A DNA stretch of 32,363 bases from Gemmatimonadota bacterium (GTDB taxonomy: Bacteria; Gemmatimonadota; Gemmatimonadetes; Gemmatimonadales; GWC2-71-9): the NCBI GenBank assembly GCA_003220795.1, contig QHTK01000072.1:1-32363 (forward strand). Reading direction: 5' to 3'. The stretch's first letter is position 1. Every line of letters starts with the position of its first letter. Positions 16,700 to 25,046 of the stretch are shown piece by piece. The notes under the pieces are model-generated. The model had not been told where the DNA came from. It saw nothing but the letters and a program-made list of their open reading frames with translations, and did no database searches. Made by a program: the position numbers and the translations under genes.

Positions 16700-19513
16700 T
16701 TAACTCTTGGCATCGACCCAATTGCTTCCTACACCGATACTTACGACGAGCGGCACGCGCAGATTCGCGGCCCCCTCCATATGGCTTTTTACCACGTCCG
16801 TGGCGCTCCCCTGCTGCCCCTCCGGCACCTCGAACACGAGCTCGTCGTGCACCTGCAAGAGCATCCGAGCCGCGAGGCCGCGCGCTCGCAACGCCCGCTC
16901 GATGCGGATCATGGCGATCTTGATCAGGTCCGCCGCGGATCCCTGGAGGGGTGAGTTGGTCGCGGTGCGCTCGCCGAACGCGCGGATATTGAAGTTTCGG
17001 TCCTTCAGCTCCGGAATGTAGCGCCGCCGCCCGAACAGCGTCTCGACGTACCCCCGCTCGCGCGCCTCGGCGACCGTCCGGTCGAGCCAGGTCCGCACGC
17101 CGGCGAACCGCGCAAAATACTCCGCGATGAACGCCTTCGCCTGGTCCTGCGAGATGCCGAGCTGGCGGGCGAGGGCGAACGGTCCCTGCCCGTAGATGGT
17201 GGCGAAATTGATCGTCTTCGCGCGGGCGCGCATCTCCGGCGTCACGTCGTCCTGGGGCACGCCGAAGATGATCGCCGCCGTCTGGCGGTGGATGTCTCCG
17301 CCCTGCTCGAAGGCCCGCACGAACGCCGGGTCGCCGGACAGGTGGGCGAGCAGCCGCAGCTCGACCTGGGAGTAGTCGGCGGTGAGGAGCAGCCACCCCG
17401 GGGCCGCCACGAAGGCTCGCCGGATCGCCTCGCCGCGCGGCGTCCGCACGGGGATGTTCTGGAGATTCGGATCCGAGGACGACAGGCGGCCGGTGGCGGC
17501 GCCGGCCTGGTTGTAGCTGGTATGGATTCGCCCGGTTCGGGGATTGATGAACCCCGGCAGAGCGTCCACGTAGGTCGACTTGAGCTTCGCAAGCTCGCGG
17601 TACTCGATCAGCAGGCGCGGGACCTCGTGCCCCATGGCGGCGAGCTGCTCCAGTACGTCGTAATCGGTGGACGGTCCGGTCTTCGTCTTCTTGAGGATGG
17701 GAAGCTGGTGCTTCTCGAACAGGACGTGGCGCAGCTGCGGAGTCGAGTTGATGTTGAACTCGGTACCCGCCGTCCGGTAGATCGCGCGCTCGAGCTCGGC
17801 CAGCTCCCGGGCGAACTGACGCGAGATGTCCGTCAGTCGCTCGAGATCGACGCGCACGCCGCGCCACTCCATTTCGACGAGCACGGAGACGAGCGGCACC
17901 TCGACGGTCTCGAGCAGCGCGAGCAGGCGGTGGTCCTCGAGCTCGGGCTGGAACGCCTCACGCAGCCGCAGCACCACCTCACTGTCGCCGCAGGAGTACC
18001 GGGCCGCGTCCGCCACCGGGACCGCCGCGAACGGGCGCTCGGCCCGCCCGCGCCCCGCGACGTCCGCATAGGTCCGCATCTCGAGCGACAACCGCTCGCG
18101 CGCCAGGTCGTTGATCGCGTGCGAGCGGCGACCGGGGTCGAGCACGAAGCTCGCGAGCAGCGAGTCGTAGACCACGCCCGCGAGCTCGATGCCGGCGCGG
18201 CGCAGCACCAGCCAATCGTACTTGATGTTGTGTGCCGCCTTGGGCACGCGGGCGTCCGACAGCAGCTCACGCAGCGGCGCGATGGCCTCGCTCGCCGGGG
18301 GTGGGAGGTTGCGCGGTGGTGTTCCACCGGCGAGCGCGCCGTCGGGGGCGACGTGCGCGAACGGGAGATACCACGAGCGGCCCGGTGCGACGGCGAGCGA
18401 CATGCCGACGATCTCCGCCCGCATCGGGTCGAGCGCCGATGTCTCCGTGTCGAGCGCCACGAGCCGGGCGCGGCGACACTCCGCCACCACGGCGGCGAGC
18501 GCGGCGGGATCGTCGACGATCGTGGGCTCGACGGCCAGGGCCGTAAGCGCGGGAGCTCCGGCGACGGCGGGCGCCTGCCGGTCCGCCGGAGCGGGGCTTC
18601 TCGTGCCCACGGCTTCGAGCGATCCGAGCTTCGGGATGAGCGAGCGAAACTCGAGCTCGGTGAAGAGCTCGCTCAAGCGCGCGACGTCGGGCGGGCGGAC
18701 CCGCAGCCCCTCGAGGTCGAGCGTGATCGGCACGTCGCGGCGGATAGTGACGAGGTCACGTGACAGCCGTGCCAGCTCGACATCGCGCGCCACCGCTTCG
18801 CGGGCGCGCTTGCCGGCGATCCGCTCCGGGTTTGCCAGGATCGCGTCGAGATCGCCGAAGGTGCGCAGCAGCTCGAGGGCGGTCTTCTCCCCGACGCCCT
18901 TCACGCCGGGAACGTTGTCCGACGTGTCCCCCACGAGCGCCAGATAGTCGGTCACGCGCGTGGGGGGCACGCCGAGCCGTTCGCTCGCGTTGGTCTCGTC
19001 GACCCAGTGCTCCTCGACTGCGGCCGGGCCCCCCCGGCCGGGGTTCAAGAGCGCGATGCGGGGCCCGATCAGCTGGTAGAAATCCTTGTCCCCCGACACG
19101 ATGACGACCTGGACGCCGCGGGATGCCGCCTGGATCGCGAGCGTCCCGATGACGTCGTCCGCCTCGTACCCCTCGACCCCGACGACCGGCACGCGGAAGG
19201 CGGCGAGGATCTGCTCGATCCGTTCGACGGAGCGGTCGAACTCCTGCTGCAGCTCGGCGGTGAGCTTCTCGCGCGTCGCCTTGTACGCGGGGTAGGCCTG
19301 TTGCCGAAACGACTCGCCCACGTCGTGCACCCACGCGAAGTAGTCGGGCCGCCGCCGGTCCAGCAGGCGGATCAGGAAGTTGGTGATTCCCCAGGCGGCG
19401 GACGTGTTCTCGCCGCGCCGCGTCGTGAGCGGACGGGCGATCATCGCGAAGAAGGCCCGGTAGATCAGGGCGTAGCCGTCGACGAGATAGAGGGTCGGCT
19501 GAGGCTCGGTCAT
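16700..19513 (-). CDS. polA: DNA polymerase I
   Basis: A complete 937-aa PolA with all three domains. The N-terminal 5'-3' nuclease (about 1-290) shows YLVDGYALIYRAFFA, EGYEADDVIGTLA, VSGDKDFYQL and ALVGDTSDNVPGVKGVG. The 3'-5' exonuclease keeps its acidic residues (VALDTETSALDP, AHNIKYDWLVL, YSCGDSEVVL), so proofreading looks intact. The polymerase has motif A TADYSQVELR (D713), motif B RAKTINFATIYGQG and motif C QVHDELVFE (H889, D890). It repairs DNA and removes primers. ATG 19513 has no Shine-Dalgarno; -10-like TATGTT ends 9 nt upstream, suggesting a leaderless or nearly leaderless message starting just after the csp terminator. Confidence 0.98.
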   Translation of the reverse strand: MTEPQPTLYLVDGYALIYRAFFAMIARPLTTRRGENTSAAWGITNFLIRLLDRRRPDYFAWVHDVGESFRQQAYPAYKATREKLTAELQQEFDRSVERIEQILAAFRVPVVGVEGYEADDVIGTLAIQAASRGVQVVIVSGDKDFYQLIGPRIALLNPGRGGPAAVEEHWVDETNASERLGVPPTRVTDYLALVGDTSDNVPGVKGVGEKTALELLRTFGDLDAILANPERIAGKRAREAVARDVELARLSRDLVTIRRDVPITLDLEGLRVRPPDVARLSELFTELEFRSLIPKLGSLEAVGTRSPAPADRQAPAVAGAPALTALAVEPTIVDDPAALAAVVAECRRARLVALDTETSALDPMRAEIVGMSLAVAPGRSWYLPFAHVAPDGALAGGTPPRNLPPPASEAIAPLRELLSDARVPKAAHNIKYDWLVLRRAGIELAGVVYDSLLASFVLDPGRRSHAINDLARERLSLEMRTYADVAGRGRAERPFAAVPVADAARYSCGDSEVVLRLREAFQPELEDHRLLALLETVEVPLVSVLVEMEWRGVRVDLERLTDISRQFARELAELERAIYRTAGTEFNINSTPQLRHVLFEKHQLPILKKTKTGPSTDYDVLEQLAAMGHEVPRLLIEYRELAKLKSTYVDALPGFINPRTGRIHTSYNQAGAATGRLSSSDPNLQNIPVRTPRGEAIRRAFVAAPGWLLLTADYSQVELRLLAHLSGDPAFVRAFEQGGDIHRQTAAIIFGVPQDDVTPEMRARAKTINFATIYGQGPFALARQLGISQDQAKAFIAEYFARFAGVRTWLDRTVAEARERGYVETLFGRRRYIPELKDRNFNIRAFGERTATNSPLQGSAADLIKIAMIRIERALRARGLAARMLLQVHDELVFEVPEGQQGSATDVVKSHMEGAANLRVPLVVSIGVGSNWVDAKS

Positions 19514-19522
19514 GGCGGGACA

Positions 19523-19528
19523 AACATA
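19523..19528 (-). promoter_or_regulatory. Candidate polA -10 box
   Basis: Minus-strand TATGTT ends 9 nt before the polA ATG and begins 1 nt after the T-run of the upstream terminator. No -35 match is recognisable because the terminator stem fills that position. Confidence 0.4.
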
Positions 19529-19529
19529 C

Positions 19530-19562
19530 AAAAACCCCGCCCGGCGGTTCTCGCGGGCGGGG
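19530..19562 (-). terminator. Rho-independent terminator of csp
   Basis: On the minus strand a perfect 9-bp GC stem (CCCCGCCCG at 19562-19554 with its complement at 19543-19535) and a 10-nt loop are followed by TTTTT (19534-19530). It lies 22 nt after the csp stop and separates csp from polA. Confidence 0.9.
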
Positions 19563-19584
19563 CGACGCGAATGGCGTGGGGTCG

Positions 19585-19785
19585 CTACACGCGCACGACG
19601 TTCATGGCGTGCAGCCCCTTGTCCCCGGTCTTCACTTCGAACTCCACCGCTTGCCCTTCGGCGAGCGTCTTGAAACCGTCCATCTGGATCGCCGAGAAGT
19701 GCACGAACACGTCCTCGCCCGCCTCCTGCTCAATGAAGCCGTACCCCTTGGCGTCATTGAACCACTTCACCTTTCCCCTGGACAT
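19585..19785 (-). CDS. Cold-shock domain protein
   Basis: A 66-aa CspA-family single-strand nucleic-acid-binding protein, an RNA chaperone. It contains [16 protein letters not shown] (RNP1 KGYGFI) and DVFVHFSAI (RNP2), and ends [12 protein letters not shown] 19785 follows a full AGGAGG with 8-nt spacing; earlier in-frame codons belong to the leader. The leader contains a strong hairpin and there is a terminator just downstream, so it is a single-gene unit. Confidence 0.97.
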   Translation of the reverse strand: MSRGKVKWFNDAKGYGFIEQEAGEDVFVHFSAIQMDGFKTLAEGQAVEFEVKTGDKGLHAMNVVRV

Positions 19786-19827
19786 TCGATCTGCCTCCTG
19801 CAAGGTCACACGATGGGGCATGGCGCC

Positions 19828-19882
19828 CGCTCGACCCCCTGTCGAGCGCGATAGAAATGATGCGGGCCGGAGGGCTTGTCAA
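19828..19882 (-). promoter_or_regulatory. csp leader hairpin and -35 candidate
   Basis: A consensus TTGACA lies at 19882-19877 on the minus strand. The best -10 at normal spacing is only TCATTT or CATTTC (about 19860-19854). The transcribed leader then holds an 8-bp perfect stem, CGCTCGAC with GTCGAGCG (19828-19835 and 19841-19848), with a 5-nt loop, about 43 nt before the start codon. Leader structure is common for cold-shock genes. Confidence 0.45.
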
Positions 19883-19890
19883 GCAGTCGC

Positions 19891-22122
19891 TCAATTGCTC
19901 GTGACGCCGTACAGGGCGCGGTAGACCTCACGGTTGCGCAGCACCGAGCGCACGTACCCCCGGGTTTCCTGGTACGGGATCAGCTCGACGAATTGGTCGA
20001 CGTCGGTCGTGGCCGCGCGAGCCAGCCAGCGCGTCACGGGCGTGACGCCGGCGTTGTACGCCGCCACGGCCGCGTCGACGCGCCCGCCGAAGCGACGCAA
20101 CAGCTCGTCCAGATGGGCCGCCCCGAGGTGGAGGTTCAAGTCGGGCACGGTGATCCAGTCGGGATAGAAGGTGACGTCGAGCCCGCGGGCGGTGAGGGCG
20201 GCGGTCTCGGGCGTGAGCTGGGCCAACCCCCGCGCCCCGGCGGGCGAAAGCGCCTCGGCGTCGAACACACTCTCCTGGCGCACGATCGCGACGAAGAGGA
20301 AGGGGTCGACGCCGAATTCGGCCGCCTCCGCCTCAACCGCCGGGCGGTTCGGCCACGGGAAGATGGCACGCAGCACGCGCGGATCGGCGGGGGCCTTGAG
20401 GGCCGCCTGCCAGCCGACGCGCACGGCCGCCGGCCCGAACCCGCGGATCGCGAGCCCGTCGCTCCAAGCGAGCAGCGCTTCGATCTCCTGCTGCGGCGCG
20501 CGGCCCAGGATGGCCCGCACTTCGAGCTCGGCCGCGGTGTCGAGCCCGGCGAGCACGAGGGTGTCGAGGCGGGCGAGCGACGCTGCGACCGCCGGGGACG
20601 CCGCGGGCAGCGGCGGCGCGGACAGGCGGAGGGGTGGCAGCGGCACCTCGCGTCGCGCCCGCAGGCCGTAGTAGCCGATCGAGTCCTCGTGTGCGAGCGC
20701 CACCCACGCCGCCTCCGCGGCGGCCGTGTCGCCCCGCAGCAGCGCCAGCCTGCCGAGCCAGAACCGGGCGGCGGTGCGCTGCGGCGCCGCGGTCGCGACC
20801 TCCGCCTGGTACAGCGCCGCCGCGCTGTCGAGCAAGCCATGGCGCTGTGTCTCGGCCGCGAGCCGAAAGCGCGCCAGCGACGCCCGCACGTCGGCGGGAT
20901 AGCGCGCCACCAGCTCGGCGAACCACGGCGTCGCGCCCGCCCAGTCGCCGCGGTCGGCGAACATGTCCCCGAGCACGTAGAGCGCGGTCGGCGCGGCCGT
21001 GTCGCTGGGATACGACTGGGCGAATCCCCCGAGCGCTTCGCGGGCGCCCGGGTCGCCGAGGCGGACGAGGATGCGCGCGCGGCGATAGATCGCCAGCGGC
21101 CCGAGCGCGGCGTCCTTCGCCGCCGCCCGGTAGGCGCGCTCGGCATCGCGCAGGCGTCCCGCCCCTGCAAGCAGCTCCCCGAGCAGCAGCAGCGTGGCCG
21201 CGCTAGAGTCGCCCTGACGCACGGCCCGTTCCACTTCCAGGCGGGCGTCCGCGGCGGCGCCGTGGGGCTTCATCGCGCGCGCGAGCGCCACGCGCTCGGG
21301 CGCGGTGCGGGGCGGGAGCGACGCGAGCACCACGCCCACGGCCGCGGCGGCATCGTCCGTCTCGGGCGCTCGCGCCATCAGCCCGTACAGGGCGTCGCGG
21401 GCCCGACCCGAGTCGCCGCGCGCCAACGCCAGCCGGCCGACGTCGAGGGCGCGCCCGGCTTGCGCGAAGGCCTCGAGCGCGGCGAGGCTGTCGCCGGCGG
21501 CGAGCAGGGCGCGGGCGCGAGCTACGGGCACTTCGCGCGCGGCCGGGGGGGTCACGTCGGCGAGCAGGCGGAACGCGGTTGCGGTGTCGCGCGTGACGCG
21601 GGCCTGACGCACCCGCAGCCACGCGTCGATCGCGGCCAGACCGGCCGCGCGTGCCGCCCCGTATGCCGCCGCGGCGCTGTCCGGCTGCTCGGCCGCCTCC
21701 CAGGCGAGGCCGGCCCGCACCGCGAGCAAGGCGGCCCGGGGGCCGTGGGCCCGCGACTGGGCGGCGGCGTAGTCGGCGGCCGCCGCTGCCGCGAGCCCGA
21801 GCCGCGCTTCCGCCTCCGCCAACACCGCCAGTCCCTCACCTTCGGCATAGTCCGTGAGCCAGGGCTGGCCGGCAAGCAATCCTCGGGCCCGGTCGTAGCG
21901 ACGGGCGTGCAGCTCGGCCTTCGCGCCGGCGAGGATGAAGGCCGGGTCGAAGTGCAGCTCGCGCGCTGAGGCCGCGAGCAGCGTTTCGGCGGCGTGCCAA
22001 GGGCGGCCCGCGAGCCGCAGCGACTCGGCCCGCTGGGCCGCCATCTGCGACGGGTTTGTTTGTGCCGGGAGCGCGAGCGGCGTCACCACGCCGACCACGA
22101 GCAGGGCCGCGCGCCGCTTCAC
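19891..22122 (-). CDS. Soluble lytic transglycosylase (Slt-like)
   Basis: A 743-aa periplasmic protein: signal peptide (RRAALLVVGVVTPLALPAQ), a long Ala-rich helical-repeat superhelix (about 25-590), and a C-terminal SLT domain from residue 601. The catalytic Glu is E617 in IVRQESVFD, followed by SPAGARGLAQLTPETA and VAAYNAG, the family motifs. It cleaves peptidoglycan glycan strands to anhydro-muropeptides. The gene begins at GTG 22122, overlapping the stop of the GWxTD lipoprotein gene as GTGA, so the two are translationally coupled and may act together at the cell envelope. Confidence 0.93.
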   Translation of the reverse strand: MKRRAALLVVGVVTPLALPAQTNPSQMAAQRAESLRLAGRPWHAAETLLAASARELHFDPAFILAGAKAELHARRYDRARGLLAGQPWLTDYAEGEGLAVLAEAEARLGLAAAAAADYAAAQSRAHGPRAALLAVRAGLAWEAAEQPDSAAAAYGAARAAGLAAIDAWLRVRQARVTRDTATAFRLLADVTPPAAREVPVARARALLAAGDSLAALEAFAQAGRALDVGRLALARGDSGRARDALYGLMARAPETDDAAAAVGVVLASLPPRTAPERVALARAMKPHGAAADARLEVERAVRQGDSSAATLLLLGELLAGAGRLRDAERAYRAAAKDAALGPLAIYRRARILVRLGDPGAREALGGFAQSYPSDTAAPTALYVLGDMFADRGDWAGATPWFAELVARYPADVRASLARFRLAAETQRHGLLDSAAALYQAEVATAAPQRTAARFWLGRLALLRGDTAAAEAAWVALAHEDSIGYYGLRARREVPLPPLRLSAPPLPAASPAVAASLARLDTLVLAGLDTAAELEVRAILGRAPQQEIEALLAWSDGLAIRGFGPAAVRVGWQAALKAPADPRVLRAIFPWPNRPAVEAEAAEFGVDPFLFVAIVRQESVFDAEALSPAGARGLAQLTPETAALTARGLDVTFYPDWITVPDLNLHLGAAHLDELLRRFGGRVDAAVAAYNAGVTPVTRWLARAATTDVDQFVELIPYQETRGYVRSVLRNREVYRALYGVTSN

Positions 22123-23489
22123 TGCCCGCGGCGCACCCGCGAGAGCACGCGCTGGTACTCCGCGCGGGACATCGGCGTGAGCCGGAACCGGCCGAAACCG
22201 GTTTGGTCCTGGAAGAACAGGGTCAGCCGCAGCGCGGTGAACGACCAGCGAATCAAGCGCACGCCGCTGCGCGACACGTCGCTCGAGGCGTCGAACACGT
22301 CGTCGGGCTCACCCAGTGTGATGAACACCTCACCCCGGTCGGTGAGCCAGCCCGGATCCCCGCTTTCCCGGAAGCGCTCGTTCGCGATCTGGACGCGCCG
22401 AAAGTACTGGTCGAGCGCTTCGTTCTCGGGCGTCATCGCCACGGGATCGGTGGCCTTGTAAAACCGGCGCCACACCTGGGCCCGCTCTTCGGGCGCAGCC
22501 TTGCGGAGACTGTCGACCCAGTTCTGCCGGTCGAAGTAGCGCAGCAGGTTGATCATCTCGTCGAAGTTCGTGATCGCCCACTGATCGGAAAAGCTCACCA
22601 CGAAGGGGGCCCTCACCGAGGGCGGCGCGCCGCCCTCGGGCAGGAGCGCGGCGACCTCGACGCTCCCTTCGCCCACGGAGAGGTCGCCGGGTCGAAAGGC
22701 GAACTGCGTGGAGCCGAAGCGGCCGTCGCCCACCAGCGCGACCGTGTCGTGGGCCACCTCGGCGCCGCTCTGGTCGAAGCCCCGCGCGGCGAGTCGGACG
22801 CCCGAGGGCAGCCCGTACGCCTCGATGTAGAAGCGCAACGTGTCCGCGCCGTACGGCAAGGTGGCCCGTGGGTTGACCAGCAGCTTCGGCAAGTCGGCGA
22901 CGTGGCTGCGCCCCGGCCCCTGGTAGACCGGGATCGGCGAGCTGAGGGCGCGTCCCGCGAAGCGCGGCACGGTGTCGAGGTGCTCCTGGCGGGTGGTGGC
23001 GGGGTTGTTCCGATCCCGCACCGTGACGCTCACCGTGTACACGCCCGGCCGCAGGCCGATGAACTGCTGGTAGATCACGCTCTCGTCGCCACGCAGCGTC
23101 TCCTGAAAGGTGCGAACCCGCACCGTCTCGTCGCTCGCGATCTGCCGCGCCGCGGCCGTGTCGGCGCGGAACGCCACTTCCACGTGGTACTGCGCGACGA
23201 ACGTGTTGCCGTCGCGCTGGAAGCTGAGGGCGTGGTTCGCGAGCGACAATGCGAACACCGCGAGGGTCGAGTCGGGGGTGGCGTCGGCGACGTACCGCAC
23301 AGCAGCCACGAAGGGGAGCGGGGGACCGGCGACGAGGAATCCCAGGCGGCGGTACAGGGACCCGGCATCGGCCAGCGACGGCAGCGCGCTGCCGGGCTGC
23401 GGCCGCGGCCCGGTACCGACCCGTTGCCAGGAGCCGCAGCCGGTCGCGGCCAGACTTGCCAAGAGCGCCCATTCGCCGAGTCGTCTCAC
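22119..23489 (-). CDS. GWxTD-domain lipoprotein
   Basis: A 456-aa protein with a lipoprotein signal (LLASLAATGC, lipobox Cys18). Beta-rich sequence follows, then the C-terminal GWxTD domain, where RFRESGDPGWLTDRGEVFI (GWLTD at residue 380) leads to the conserved TLGEPDDVF. This domain is found in several phyla, including Gemmatimonadota and Acidobacteriota; its function is unknown. GTG 23489 is preceded by a weak GAGG. It is first in an operon with the lytic transglycosylase and divergent from a Ser/Thr kinase 41 nt away. Confidence 0.9.
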   Translation of the reverse strand: MRRLGEWALLASLAATGCGSWQRVGTGPRPQPGSALPSLADAGSLYRRLGFLVAGPPLPFVAAVRYVADATPDSTLAVFALSLANHALSFQRDGNTFVAQYHVEVAFRADTAAARQIASDETVRVRTFQETLRGDESVIYQQFIGLRPGVYTVSVTVRDRNNPATTRQEHLDTVPRFAGRALSSPIPVYQGPGRSHVADLPKLLVNPRATLPYGADTLRFYIEAYGLPSGVRLAARGFDQSGAEVAHDTVALVGDGRFGSTQFAFRPGDLSVGEGSVEVAALLPEGGAPPSVRAPFVVSFSDQWAITNFDEMINLLRYFDRQNWVDSLRKAAPEERAQVWRRFYKATDPVAMTPENEALDQYFRRVQIANERFRESGDPGWLTDRGEVFITLGEPDDVFDASSDVSRSGVRLIRWSFTALRLTLFFQDQTGFGRFRLTPMSRAEYQRVLSRVRRGQ

Positions 23490-23509
23490 TTGCCCAACCT
23501 CAAATGCGG

Positions 23510-23519
23510 ACGTTAGTTT
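23510..23519. promoter_or_regulatory. Overlapping divergent -10 boxes, GWxTD gene and kinase
   Basis: Within the 41-nt gap, minus-strand TAACGT (23515-23510) and plus-strand TAGTTT (23514-23519) overlap by 2 bp. They point away to the GWxTD gene (20 nt on) and the kinase (11 nt on). Only one polymerase could use this site at a time. Confidence 0.4.
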
Positions 23520-23530
23520 CGCGCGTTCCC

Positions 23531-24439
23531 ATGTCCAGCGAGAACCTCGCCGGCCGGACCGTCGCCGGCTACCGCCTCCTCGAGCGCGTCGGTGAGGGAG
23601 GCACGGCCGAAGTCTATCGGGCCGAGCACCCGGAGCGCGGCCCCTGTGCGTTCAAAGTATTGCGGCAGCGTCTGCGGGGCGACCCCACGGCGGTGAAGCG
23701 CTTCCTGCGAGAGGCCGGCTACGGCACGCGCGTCCGGCATCCCGGCGTGGTGCGCACGTACGACTACGGCGAGGCCGACGGTCTGTACTACCTCGCGCTC
23801 GAGTGGGCGGACGGGAAATCCCTCGCAGACTACGTACACCGCGCGGGGCGCCTCGCTCCGGCCCAAGTGGGCCGCTTGGTCCGCCAGCTGGCGGACGCCC
23901 TGGGCGCGGCCCACCAGGCGGGCATCATCCACCGCGACCTGAAACCCGAGAATATCATCTATGAGCCGGCGACGGAACAGGTCAAGCTGCTCGACTTCGG
24001 GATCGCGCGCGATGCGGAGCTGCCCGCCGAGGAGCGGCTCACCCGCACCGGCTTCTTCGTGGGGACGCTCAAGTACGTGGCCCCCGAGGCGCTCTCGGGG
24101 GAGCTGGTCGATGGCCGGGCCGACATCTTCAGCCTCGCCACGATCACCTATTGGCTGCTCGCCGGCGTACACCCCTTCAGCGGGCGCACGCCGCGCGAGC
24201 TGTTCCAACAGCTGCTCAGTGGGGCCCCGGTACCGCTGAACCAGGCAGTCCGCGGCGTCCAGTTCCCGGCGGCGCTCGAGGCCGCTGTCATGCGCGGTCT
24301 GGCGCGCGACCCGGCGAAACGACAGCCCACCGTGGCGGCGTTCGCCGCCGATGTCGAGGCCGGGATTGCCGCCGGGCCGGGTCCGAGCGGCGCTGGACTG
24401 CTCGAGGGGCTGAAACGTGCCTTGGGATGGCGCCGCTGA
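23531..24439 (+). CDS. Soluble Ser/Thr protein kinase (Hanks type)
   Basis: A 302-aa protein kinase with all catalytic motifs: Gly loop GEGGTAEVY (21-29), ATP-binding K42 in CAFKVL, catalytic HRDLKPEN, DFG in LLDFGIAR, and APEALSG. The C-terminus ends shortly after the catalytic fold in a basic helix, with no transmembrane, PASTA or sensor domain, so it is cytosolic and minimal. ATG 23531 has no Shine-Dalgarno; TAGTTT lies 11 nt upstream. An earlier in-frame extension is shadow of the divergent gene. The substrate is unknown; possible targets nearby are the sigma-54 activator or the envelope proteins. Confidence 0.93.
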   Translation: MSSENLAGRTVAGYRLLERVGEGGTAEVYRAEHPERGPCAFKVLRQRLRGDPTAVKRFLREAGYGTRVRHPGVVRTYDYGEADGLYYLALEWADGKSLADYVHRAGRLAPAQVGRLVRQLADALGAAHQAGIIHRDLKPENIIYEPATEQVKLLDFGIARDAELPAEERLTRTGFFVGTLKYVAPEALSGELVDGRADIFSLATITYWLLAGVHPFSGRTPRELFQQLLSGAPVPLNQAVRGVQFPAALEAAVMRGLARDPAKRQPTVAAFAADVEAGIAAGPGPSGAGLLEGLKRALGWRR

Positions 24440-24447
24440 TAGAGTTT

Positions 24448-24471
24448 AGTAGTAGTACTTACTACTACTCT
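24448..24471. promoter_or_regulatory. Large palindrome in pyrE leader, with -10 candidate
   Basis: Arms AGTAGTAGTA (24448-24457) and TACTACTACT (24460-24469) are perfectly complementary around a 2-nt centre, in an otherwise GC-rich region. A -10-like TACTCT (24466-24471) overlaps the right arm and ends 8 nt before the pyrE ATG; no Shine-Dalgarno is present. As DNA this is an operator-like site over the promoter; as RNA it would be a weak AU-rich hairpin. Confidence 0.55.
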
Positions 24472-24479
24472 CACCAACC

Positions 24480-25046
24480 ATGAGCACGATTTCGGGCCTC
24501 GAGCAGCGGCTGCGCGATCTCCTGCGGGAGCGATCCATCACGCAGGGCGACTTCGTGCTGGCCTCTGGGGGTCGCTCGACGTTCTACATCGACGCCCGCC
24601 GTACCACCATGGCGGCCGAAGGCCTCGCGGTCATCGGCGCGCTCGCGCTGGAGCGCCTGGCGACCCTCGGGTGGCGGCCCGACGTGGTGGGCGGGCTCAC
24701 CCTGGGCGCCGACCCCGTCGCGTTCGCCATCGCCGCCGCCAGTCGGGGCGCCGGGCGCGGCCGGGCGGTTGACGCCTTCTCCGTGCGCAAAGAGGCCAAG
24801 ACTCACGGCACGGGGCAGCGCATCGAGGGATGCTTCTTTGCCGGTGCCGCGGTGGTGATCGTAGAGGACGTGATCACCACCGGTCGATCGGCGCTCGAGG
24901 CGATCGGCGCGGTCGAGGCCGCAGGCGGCCGCGTGCTGGGAGTGCTCGCGGTCGTGGACCGGGAGGAGGGGGGTCGGGCCGCGCTCGAGCAGGCCGGCCA
25001 TGCGGTGGCGGCGTTGGTCAGCGCGACGGAGCTCGGGCTGCGGTGA
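24480..25046 (+). CDS. pyrE: Orotate phosphoribosyltransferase
   Basis: A 188-aa PyrE, which converts orotate and PRPP to orotidine 5'-phosphate in pyrimidine synthesis. The PRPP-binding motif is VVIVEDVITTGRSALEA. Substrate segments include LASGGRSTFYIDAR, GGLTLGADPVA and SVRKEAKTHGTG with the catalytic loop lysines. No other pyr gene is adjacent. The start at 24480 lies 8 nt after a -10-like box inside a strong palindrome and lacks a ribosome site. Its stop overlaps the GTG of the next gene as GTGA, an unexpected coupling of a pyrimidine enzyme to a sigma-54 activator. Confidence 0.95.
   Translation: MSTISGLEQRLRDLLRERSITQGDFVLASGGRSTFYIDARRTTMAAEGLAVIGALALERLATLGWRPDVVGGLTLGADPVAFAIAAASRGAGRGRAVDAFSVRKEAKTHGTGQRIEGCFFAGAAVVIVEDVITTGRSALEAIGAVEAAGGRVLGVLAVVDREEGGRAALEQAGHAVAALVSATELGLR

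Noticed and set aside
19876..21969. 697-codon frame antisense to the lytic transglycosylase
   Set aside because: Composition is typical of antisense GC-rich frames (Arg, Gly, Glu, His rich), without motifs; the opposite strand has clear SLT motifs.
24440..24479. Palindrome before pyrE as a kinase terminator
   Set aside because: The stem is entirely AU/GU-rich triplets with a 2-nt centre and no T-run follows, so it is a poor intrinsic terminator.
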